From: CAYILR01 sp964364175
GTDB lineage: Bacteria; Bdellovibrionota; UBA1018
NCBI GenBank assembly: GCA_964364175.1
Contig: CAYILR010000005.1
Span: 59,082-123,081 of the forward strand
Length of the DNA stretch: 64,000 bases
Direction: 5' to 3'
Shown: piece by piece, positions 34,811 through 41,822 of the stretch
How the letters are laid out: the number at the start of each line of letters is the position of its first letter
Numbering within the stretch: the stretch's first letter is position 1
Position numbers and translations under genes: made by a program
The notes under the pieces: generated by a model
Told to the model about the DNA's origin: nothing
The model's database searches: none
What the model saw: the letters and a program-made list of their open reading frames with translations, nothing else

Positions 34811-35602
34811 ATGTATTACCACTTTGTTGCTCGGACCTTTGGAGAAAGCAGACCATTCACTCATCCTCAAAAAGCCCATTGGGTTTGGCATCATCTTAAG
34901 GCCGCATTCCCCAATGCATTGGCCGCCACGTTGATGCCCACTCACATTCATCTCGTTTTGAAGTCGGATTCACCCCGGGCAGATCGAGTTAAGATGGCGC
35001 GGATTTTGGGGCGATTCACCACAGTGTTTGGGGAAAAACCTCCATTTTGGCAACCGGTTCCTGAGCCTAGTCGGATTGCTGACGCGGATAAGTTGCGCAG
35101 GGATATTCGGTGGGTGCGGCCGTGAATCCTCCCCTCCGCATCGTGCTTCGGGGCAGTGCTGATGCACTGTCGGATTTTCGGACTCCTGTCCGAAAATTGG
35201 GTTTCTCAAAAATCTTTAACGACGGCTTTGGGAGGGGGGAGTCTTGCGCAGATTCACCGATATATTTCTTCGGACCCGAGCGTGGCGGTGAGTGGGACTG
35301 CTCTCCCTGCGGCGGCGTTCATCAGCAAGATACCTCAGCGGAGTTTACAAGAAATTGCGGTAGCGGCCTATGCGGCGACCGAAGAGTTGGCTGAGATGCA
35401 GTTTCTATTTTCCAAAAAGTCCAAAACGCGGACAGTTTTTATTCGACTGGCTTATCAACAAGGATGGAGGGATGCGGACGTATTAGCTCGGTTTATGCAA
35501 GTTCCCTACATCACGGCCTGGAGACTGGTCCGACGTGAAGGGAGTAAAGACTGTACGTCGGCAGCACTTTGTTTGGGTGATAAACGCCTCCAAAATTTGT
35601 GA
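34811..35602 (+). pseudogene. Y1 (HUH, RAYT-like) transposase, frameshifted
   Basis: Frame 2 from ATG 34811 reads YYHFVARTFGESRPFTHPQKAHW, then MPTHIHLVLKSDSPR with the His-x-His metal site of the Y1/IS200-RAYT nuclease family, and LRRDIRWV before a stop at 35123. The expected continuation ('hLNPxRxxLVxDxLxxxxST') appears in frame 1 as VNPPLRIVLRGSADALSDFRTP, and from ~35185 the family-like C-terminus (RYISSDPSVAVSGT, FIRLAYQQGWRDADVLARF, AALCLGDKRL) returns in frame 2. Two opposite frame changes thus break the gene, unless they are sequencing errors. Flanked at once on both sides by REP-like palindrome pairs, the usual RAYT arrangement. Confidence 0.75.
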
Positions 35603-35697
35603 GGGCTGATTTGATATCAAGCCTTTCAATTTTGGGTCCACAAACCATTTGCGAGAGCAAAATTGATACTCAGCATTTCATTTTGGGCTTCACAAAT
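35595..35697. repeat. REP-like palindrome pair (right)
   Basis: Unit 5 (35595-35646) runs from ATTTGTGAGGGC to GGGTCCACAAACC and overlaps the transposase stop codon; unit 6 (35648-35697) runs from ATTTGCGAGAGCAAAAT to GGGCTTCACAAAT and abuts the stop of the alpha/beta-hydrolase gene. Unit 6 matches unit 2 in layout. Confidence 0.78.
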
Positions 35698-36521
35698 TAA
35701 GATGAAGCAAAACTCCGCAACCGTGCCGCCAACTCCGTCCGTTTCTCAAACGGCAACCCGTGGCCAGCGTCGGTGAACTCCTCGAATTGCACGGAGGGGT
35801 AGCCTGCGAGTAGGGCTCGCTCCTTCTCGAATTCCTCGTGGCTCCAAACCAAACTTTTCCCGCCACGCAAAATTAAAATGGGAGTGCCTCGTTCCGCCGC
35901 TGCTCGAATCCACTCACGCACTGAAACATCCCGTGCAGCTAGAATGGTTTGTGCCAGTGCGCCGTGATCGAAGGGAAAATGCACTCCGTTGGGCCCGCTC
36001 ACCGACACCGCCATCAGGTACTGCGCGATCGAAGGGTCGGGGCAATTGGCATGCATGAACTCGCGTGCGGCCTGTCGCGAGGCAAAGTGATGAGGTAGCA
36101 CACGAATGAACTGCGCGAGATTCTCGCCGAGCCCGCCTCCAGCTACCCCAGAAAATCCGAGGTCAATCAATACTAATCCCTTCACCCAGTCCGGTCGCAA
36201 GTGCGCGAACGCGCAGGCGGTCCTCACGCCCATCGAGTGGCCCAGAACCCAGCAGGGCTGGAACGATTGCTTCTCCACTGTTTCCACAACATCCTGCCCA
36301 TAATCCAACGGGGTGTACGACGCAGGAGCCCGGCCTCCGGGTGTGCTTGCAACGCGACTCTCACCATGTCCACGCTGATCCGGAGCCAGCACCGAAAAAT
36401 CATCCTCCAGCAAAGCTGCCAGCGGTCGCCAAAGCGCGCCGGTCCCACCCATCCCGTGGAGGAGGAGCCATTTTGCCCGCTCCGAATTGAGAGCAGGCCA
36501 GTGTTTGCACGCAAGTTCCAT
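35697..36521 (-). CDS. cytoplasmic alpha/beta hydrolase
   Basis: 274 residues, no signal peptide. Alpha/beta-hydrolase fold: oxyanion LLLHGMGGTGALW, APDQRGHGES, nucleophile elbow GHSMG (Ser ~95), and late histidine in FTDAGHGLPFE; the acid is probably in the ILRGGKSLVW region. Resembles MhpC/BioH/haloperoxidase-type esterases; substrate cannot be assigned. Divergent from the TPR-winged-helix regulator at 36604. Confidence 0.88.
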   Translation of the reverse strand: MELACKHWPALNSERAKWLLLHGMGGTGALWRPLAALLEDDFSVLAPDQRGHGESRVASTPGGRAPASYTPLDYGQDVVETVEKQSFQPCWVLGHSMGVRTACAFAHLRPDWVKGLVLIDLGFSGVAGGGLGENLAQFIRVLPHHFASRQAAREFMHANCPDPSIAQYLMAVSVSGPNGVHFPFDHGALAQTILAARDVSVREWIRAAAERGTPILILRGGKSLVWSHEEFEKERALLAGYPSVQFEEFTDAGHGLPFEKRTELAARLRSFASS

Positions 36522-36603
36522 AGCTCGGTATTTTAACCTCCATCCGCAATATTTGAAAGTGACCTATTGACTCCTCAACGAACTGCATTACGATCAGGTC
36601 ACT

Positions 36604-37761
36604 TTGGAAACTGCGGTTCAAGAATCCCTCAGAATGGGGAAACTACTCTCGGAGAAATGCGAGCTCGTACAAGCGCGCGTGGCCTATCAAACCGCGCTCG
36701 AAAAAGCTCGTCTCGAAGGAGACACAGTCGGTGTGATGGAAGCGATGAGTGGTTTGCTTCGATTGGCTGGCGAGGCGCTGGACACCGAGAGCGTACAGGT
36801 TTGGGAAAAAGAGCTCGACGCGTGGTTGGCCTTCAATCCTGAGCCGCATGTTCCGATGGTTTGGTACTGCAAAGGCGCTATCGAGCGGCACAGAGGCAGA
36901 TTTGGGTTGGCTCAAAAATATTTTCATGAATACATGCGACGCGCGCGACTTCATGGCGAAGTCGGCCGCACTCGCGAAGAGTCGTGGGCACGGGGTTGGG
37001 CGATGTTGGCCGTGATTCAATTGCAAAGAGGCAAGGTGCGCCGTGCTCAGTGGATGTGCGAGCAGTGGTTGAAGTGGGTCGGGGATCGCCAGGTCCCAGG
37101 CGTGAACGGCGTGGTGTTCCTGACTCTCGGAAAAATTGCAGAGCAGCGCCTGGAAATGTTTCAAGCTTTGCAAAATTATCAGAAAGCTCACCGGGCCTTT
37201 CTGGCCGAGAGAAATTGGTACTCTCATCTTTATGTTTTGCTGGCCTATGGCCGCCTGGAGAGATTGCAGAATCGATTCTCCCAAGCCGATTTTTATCTGG
37301 ATCTTGTGGATCAAGCTGCATCGAGTGGTGAATACGGGGCAATCCGCCGCGATTTGATGCGTGAGAGAGAGCGGCTTCGAAGGGATGCGATTGATCTGGT
37401 GGTGGATCCTCACCACGGCATTGTCAGGACGCGAGAGGCAGGAGATGTCCGCCTCGGTAAACAATTCGTATTGATGAATATTTTGGAGGCGCTGACTGAT
37501 GCTCATCGGACAGCTGCGGGATCAAAAGGTCTCACCAAGGCGCAATTGATTCGCCGGGTTTGGGGCGAGGATTATCAGGAAACTGTTCATGACAATAAAC
37601 TTTATTACAATATCAACCGACTGCGGCGGTTGATTGAACCGGATGTGAAAAAACCGAAGTACCTTTTGAATTGGAAAAAGGGGTACCGACTGGCGCCGGA
37701 TTTGAAAGTTCGTTTGGAGCGAGGGGGAGATAAGAATGAGCGTAAAGCAGAATTGGATTAG
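36604..37761 (+). CDS. TPR-domain protein with C-terminal OmpR-type winged helix
   Basis: 385 residues if TTG 36604 is used (AGGTC at Shine-Dalgarno distance); ATG 36634 would shorten it by ten. The N-terminal ~240 residues are helical TPR-like repeats (LLSEKCELVQARVAYQTALEKA, WYCKGAIERHRGRFGLAQKYF, FLTLGKIAEQRLEMFQALQNYQKAHRAF). The last ~100 residues form a winged helix of OmpR/PhoB type (LTKAQLIRRVWGEDY, HDNKLYYNINRLRRLIEP, YLLNWKKGYRL). There is no receiver domain, so this is a stand-alone regulator whose TPRs may sense a protein or peptide. Its end overlaps the next gene by 26 bases. Confidence 0.82.
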   Translation: METAVQESLRMGKLLSEKCELVQARVAYQTALEKARLEGDTVGVMEAMSGLLRLAGEALDTESVQVWEKELDAWLAFNPEPHVPMVWYCKGAIERHRGRFGLAQKYFHEYMRRARLHGEVGRTREESWARGWAMLAVIQLQRGKVRRAQWMCEQWLKWVGDRQVPGVNGVVFLTLGKIAEQRLEMFQALQNYQKAHRAFLAERNWYSHLYVLLAYGRLERLQNRFSQADFYLDLVDQAASSGEYGAIRRDLMRERERLRRDAIDLVVDPHHGIVRTREAGDVRLGKQFVLMNILEALTDAHRTAAGSKGLTKAQLIRRVWGEDYQETVHDNKLYYNINRLRRLIEPDVKKPKYLLNWKKGYRLAPDLKVRLERGGDKNERKAELD

Positions 37762-38167
37762 AGTACTGTTTGTTGCGGTGAGTTTGTTTGTAGCAAATTT
37801 AAGCTTGGGGATGGAAACAAAGGAAATTCCAACTCCGTTCAATGAAATGAACCGAAAGGTGGAATTGGCCACCAATGAATACTACGTACTGAATGGTTGG
37901 ATTCGGTTTGTTCGGGATAACGTATACCTACAGATCGATCTTGAAGATCACCCCTGGTTAGCTAATCAAAAACGAATGAACTTCCCGTACTATGCCATCA
38001 TTAACTTTCCAGCGAATCGAAAGGATTTGAAGGATACACGAGTGACGGTTCGAGTTCAAGCCAAGGGAGTCATTGGTGCGGTTGAAGGCCAAGAACGGAT
38101 TGATTATATGATTCAACTCAGACTTTTAGATCCGACAAATTTTTCCCCCGAACAATCGGTGCGCTGA
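37736..38167 (+). CDS. small secreted protein of unknown function
   Basis: 143 residues; signal peptide NWIRVLFVAVSLFVANLSLG, then a beta-rich domain (YYVLNGWIRFVRDNVYLQIDLED, FPYYAIINFPANRKDLKDTRVTVRVQAKG) with an OB-fold flavour. Translationally coupled to the regulator upstream (26-base overlap with AGGGGGAGA Shine-Dalgarno inside it). Ends 55 bases inside the converging uvrA. Confidence 0.72.
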   Translation: MSVKQNWIRVLFVAVSLFVANLSLGMETKEIPTPFNEMNRKVELATNEYYVLNGWIRFVRDNVYLQIDLEDHPWLANQKRMNFPYYAIINFPANRKDLKDTRVTVRVQAKGVIGAVEGQERIDYMIQLRLLDPTNFSPEQSVR

Positions 38168-41016
38168 GAGAGCTGGTAGCCTTTTTTGTAAAGAATCTGC
38201 CCTGTAATCGATTGAGGTCTTTCCATGATTTTTTCGGGAGAGCCAGCAGCCAGGAGTTTTCCGCCGTTTTTCCCACCGTCAGGACCGAGATCGATCACCC
38301 AATCGGCTTGCGCTATGACATCCAAGTGATGTTCAATCATCACGACGCTGTGTTTTGCATCGACGAGGTCTTGAATGACGCCCATGAGTTTTTTGATGTC
38401 TTCGAGGTGCAGGCCTGTCGTGGGTTCGTCAAAGATGTACAAGCTCTGGCCGATTCGCCGCTCGTCCAGCGTTGCTGCGATTTTAAGTCGCTGGCTTTCA
38501 CCACCCGAGAGAGTGGGGGCAGGTTGGCCGACCTGAAGATAGCCCAGGCCGACGTCTCGTAGGATTCCGAGTTTCTTTTTAAGGACAGAGTTCTCACGAA
38601 AAAGCTCGTAGGCTTCGTCAATGGTGGTGCGTAGGAGTTGATCCACGTTCTTGCCACGGTACGAAACATCGAGGAGAGATTTTTTGAATCGCCGACCTTC
38701 GCATTCTTCACAGGGAATCCGAATCTCCGCCATGAAGTGCATGTCTAGGGTAATTTCGCCATCACCCTTGCAGACGGGGCATCGGCCGCCGTCGACGTTG
38801 AACGAAAAATAGTTCGGCGTATATCCGCGTCTGATCGCGAGATTTTGTCGTGAGTAGATTTTTCGAACCTCGTCCCAGGCTTTGAGGTAAGTTGCGGGGT
38901 TTGAACGCGAGCTTTTTCCGATGGGACTTTGGTCCATCAGCAGAACGTCTTGAATGTGCTCAGTGCCCAGAAGTTTGTGGAATTTTCCGGGAGCTTCGAC
39001 GGCACCATGGAAGGTACGATCCAGGGCTTTAAACAAGGTTTGATGAACGAGTGTGCTTTTCCCGGATCCCGAGACTCCTGTGACGACCACCAGTCGCTCG
39101 AGTGGAAATTCAACGGTCAGATCCTTGAGATTGTTTTCGGTGCAACCACTCAACAGCAGTCTTTTGGTGTGTGGCCCGCGTGGCGAGTGGACCCGGTCGA
39201 CCGTGAAGACTCCCGAGAGATACTTGCCGGTGAGAGAGCCGGGGAGTTTCGTGAGTGTGTCGGCATCTCCCTCGGCAACGACTTCGCCACCTCGTGCGCC
39301 GGCGCCTGGACCGATTTCCACCAGCCAGTCAGCGCTTTTCATGATCTCTAGATCGTGTTCGACAATCACGACGGTATTGCCCTGATCTCGCAAGCGTTTC
39401 AAAATCGTGATGAGTTTGTCCGTGTCTGCTGCGTGGAGACCGATCGAGGGTTCATCCAGAACGTAAAGTGTTCCGCAGAGTCCGCTGCCCAGTTGTGTGG
39501 CAAGATTCACTCGTTGAAACTCTCCGCCCGAAAGGGTTTTTGTGAGTCGTGACAGGGTGAGATATCCCAGTCCAACTTGTTGTAGAAGATCGAGCCTGCG
39601 TTCGATTTGTTGGATGGGTTCACTAGCAGATTTTTTTTCTATTTCTTTGAATTCGGCTTGTTGATGCCAGCTCAGGGTTTCATCAATAGAGAGATTCAGC
39701 AATTCGGGGAGATTGATCCCGCGGATTTTGACTGCGCACCCAGTGGGTTGGATTCGTGCACCCTTGCATTCGAGGCAGAGGGATTGAAGCTGGTAACGAC
39801 GGATGAAAACCCGGATGTGGAGTTTGTATTTCCACTTTTTCATTTCCTCAAAGCAAGCGTGGATGCCGGGAAATGTTTTGTCTTGGGGATTTCCTTCCCA
39901 GAGTAGTTTTTTTTCTGCTGCGGTGAGATCACGATATCTTTTTCCGATCGAAATGCCCTGCCGGTCGGCGAATCTAAAGAGATCTTTTTGCCAATCCGAA
40001 AAAGACGGCTTCGAAAACGGATCGATGGCTCCGTTCTTGATGGTTTTCCCGGGATCGGGCACCACGAGCGATTCATCGAGTTCCAAGGTAAATCCAAACC
40101 CGCTGCAGCGCTGGCAGGCACCCATGGGGCTGTTGAATGAAAAGAGCTGGGGTTCGGGGATGGGGTGTTCACGACCGCATTTGGGGCAAGCGAATCGGGT
40201 ATCAAATCGCCTCCTGGTTTTTTGATCCACGTCGTAGAAAATAATTCGGCCGCCGCTGATTTTCAGGGCCTGTTCGATGGAGTCGATGATGCGAGTCTGA
40301 TTCTCGGGGTTGCGCGCGTCTTCTGCGGATTCGATTTTGATGCGGTCCACGACCACCAGCAGTTCTTCGTTTTCAATCGCGCTGAAGGGGATCCGCTCCA
40401 GGTCATCATCTACGTTGTCTTCGAGATCAATTTGCGTGTTCTTCCAAATCAATCGGCGATATCCCTGCTCCTGGAGAACTTTGAAAAATGCCTTGAGCGT
40501 GTTTTTTGGAGATGCTGTTTTTTTATTGGGTTTCCAATGGATGAGTGGGGCGGCGATGAAAACCTTTTTTCCGGGTAACCATTCGGTGAACCCATTCAAA
40601 ATCACTTGCGAGTCGATTTTCTCCACGCGAGTTCCGCAATCGATGCAGAAGGTCTCGCCGATGGCAGCGTACAGCAAACGTAGGTAATCAATGATCTCTG
40701 TTTGCGTTCCGACCGTGCTACGTGAATTCAAAACCGTATTGCGCTGCTCGAGCGCGATGGCAGGTGGAATGTTGCGGATCGCATCCAGATCCGGCTTGGG
40801 CATTTTGTCCAGAAATTGCCGCGTGTACGTGGACAGGCTTTCGATGTAGCGGCGTTGCCCTTCGGCGTAGAGCGTGTCGAATGCCAGCGAACTCTTGCCG
40901 CTTCCCGACAGCCCGGTGATGACAGTAATTTTGCGTGCGGGGAATCGCACGTTGATATTCTTCAGGTTGTTCTGACGAACTCCAATGAGTTCGATCGATC
41001 TGTCTTTCGGGGTCAT
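38113..41016 (-). CDS. uvrA: UvrABC excinuclease subunit A
   Basis: 967 residues, normal UvrA size. Nucleotide-excision-repair damage sensor, a twin ABC ATPase. First Walker A GLSGSGKSS, Zn module CPKCG...CQRCSGFG, signature LSGGEFQRV, Walker B LYVLDEPSIGLH; second Walker A GVSGSGKST, Zn module CPVCKGDG...CEECEGRRF, signature LSGGESQRL, Walker B LYIFDEPTTGLH. Several canonical stretches are altered (IALEQRNTVLNSRSTVGTQTEI in place of the usual SIEQK form; unusual RFFIRR-type insert), so this could be a divergent second UvrA. A family B hairpin element starts only 25 bases upstream of its start codon. Confidence 0.93.
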   Translation of the reverse strand: MTPKDRSIELIGVRQNNLKNINVRFPARKITVITGLSGSGKSSLAFDTLYAEGQRRYIESLSTYTRQFLDKMPKPDLDAIRNIPPAIALEQRNTVLNSRSTVGTQTEIIDYLRLLYAAIGETFCIDCGTRVEKIDSQVILNGFTEWLPGKKVFIAAPLIHWKPNKKTASPKNTLKAFFKVLQEQGYRRLIWKNTQIDLEDNVDDDLERIPFSAIENEELLVVVDRIKIESAEDARNPENQTRIIDSIEQALKISGGRIIFYDVDQKTRRRFDTRFACPKCGREHPIPEPQLFSFNSPMGACQRCSGFGFTLELDESLVVPDPGKTIKNGAIDPFSKPSFSDWQKDLFRFADRQGISIGKRYRDLTAAEKKLLWEGNPQDKTFPGIHACFEEMKKWKYKLHIRVFIRRYQLQSLCLECKGARIQPTGCAVKIRGINLPELLNLSIDETLSWHQQAEFKEIEKKSASEPIQQIERRLDLLQQVGLGYLTLSRLTKTLSGGEFQRVNLATQLGSGLCGTLYVLDEPSIGLHAADTDKLITILKRLRDQGNTVVIVEHDLEIMKSADWLVEIGPGAGARGGEVVAEGDADTLTKLPGSLTGKYLSGVFTVDRVHSPRGPHTKRLLLSGCTENNLKDLTVEFPLERLVVVTGVSGSGKSTLVHQTLFKALDRTFHGAVEAPGKFHKLLGTEHIQDVLLMDQSPIGKSSRSNPATYLKAWDEVRKIYSRQNLAIRRGYTPNYFSFNVDGGRCPVCKGDGEITLDMHFMAEIRIPCEECEGRRFKKSLLDVSYRGKNVDQLLRTTIDEAYELFRENSVLKKKLGILRDVGLGYLQVGQPAPTLSGGESQRLKIAATLDERRIGQSLYIFDEPTTGLHLEDIKKLMGVIQDLVDAKHSVVMIEHHLDVIAQADWVIDLGPDGGKNGGKLLAAGSPEKIMERPQSITGQILYKKGYQLSQRTDCSGEKFVGSKSLS

Positions 41017-41040
41017 AGGTTTTGCCAGTTGCTATCCAGT

Positions 41041-41174
41041 ATATTTGCTATGGGACTTATTGAGCAAACTCCTCGCGGAGCGCGCATCCTGCGCTCGCTT
41101 GCGCCCTGCGGGCTACGCCTTCCTGGCGCAAGGATCCGCGAATGAGTTTCTCAATAAGTCCGCATACGCAAATA
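41041..41174. repeat. family B nested-hairpin element, copy 2
   Basis: Outer arms 41041-41080 and 41134-41174 pair almost fully (ATATTTGC...GGACTTATTGAG...CGCGGA). Read on the minus strand, the core gives CGCC-AGGAA-GGCG, GCCC-GCA-GGGC and GCGC-AGGAT-GCGC, with closing CTTGCGCC...GGGCGCAAG. Compared with copy 1, stem bases change in compensating pairs while the AGGAT and GNA loops persist. Located just before uvrA in the uvrA/41419 divergent region, so not simply a terminator. Confidence 0.9.
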
Positions 41175-41332
41175 TGAATGAGTAGCAAAGTGTCGAACAA
41201 TCAGGCTGGTGTCAACGAGTTGAGCAGCTGTCGCTCAATAAAACCGTGGCACATTAAAATGGCTAATATTTGCTGGACGAAAAACGTAAAAATAACATCA
41301 AGTTACAAATCAAAACTTCAAAAACCATGAAC

Positions 41333-41347
41333 TGGCACTGGACTTGC
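41333..41347 (+). promoter_or_regulatory. sigma-54 (RpoN) -24/-12 promoter
   Basis: TGGCAC-TGGAC-TTGC followed by TTT matches the RpoN consensus (TGGCAC-N5-TTGCW), with GG and GC separated by exactly 10 bases. Expected transcription start near 41359, about 60 bases before the ATG at 41419. An enhancer-binding activator would be required; none is encoded nearby. Confidence 0.8.
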
Positions 41348-41418
41348 TTTAAAGGCCGCGGGCAAACAAGAAAAGCCCAGGGCAAAGTGATTTTGCTCAT
41401 ACAGTGAGGTTGTTGATT

Positions 41419-41751
41419 ATGCGTAAAGTAATAATTGGTTCTTTGTTGGCAGTAGCAGCGGTTTCAACAGTGGCTATTGGTGCAGTTCCCGAGCGCAATC
41501 GCGTTTTGGATGACACCGTGATTTATCAGAATTTGTCTGAGATCAAAGCCGCCAAGGAAAAAGATTTGAATTTTGATCACGATATCGCTCAACTCGAAAG
41601 CATGGAGCGTCAGTATCGCGAGAAGTTGCCTTCTGTTGCAGCTCACCCGCACCTGAGAGGCCCCGTTGAGCGAGTGGCCACCGTGAAATACAGCAAGACA
41701 TCGGCTGCTAAGAAAAAATACCGCCGCCTACGCGGATCTTCTCGGTTCTAG
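41419..41751 (+). CDS. small secreted basic protein under sigma-54 control
   Basis: 110 residues from ATG 41419 (GTGAGG Shine-Dalgarno; the GTG at 41404 overlaps that site). Signal peptide RKVIIGSLLAVAAVSTVAIGAVP, a short helical region (LSEIKAAKEKDLNFDHDIAQLESMERQYREK), then a strongly basic tail (KYSKTSAAKKKYRRLRGSSRF). No family recognised. The sigma-54 promoter 72-86 bases upstream suggests production in a specific state. Bases 41017-41403 hold no other gene, only the family B element and the promoter. Confidence 0.78.
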   Translation: MRKVIIGSLLAVAAVSTVAIGAVPERNRVLDDTVIYQNLSEIKAAKEKDLNFDHDIAQLESMERQYREKLPSVAAHPHLRGPVERVATVKYSKTSAAKKKYRRLRGSSRF

Positions 41752-41822
41752 TAAAAAGGCATCTACATCCATTTTGACAAATGACGCGCTGGGCATCACT
41801 AAGTTGTCGGACACCTTTTTGA

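Noticed and set aside
41752..41822. AAAAAGG ... CCTTTTT pairing after the small secreted protein
   Set aside because: The loop would be over 50 bases; too weak to call a terminator.
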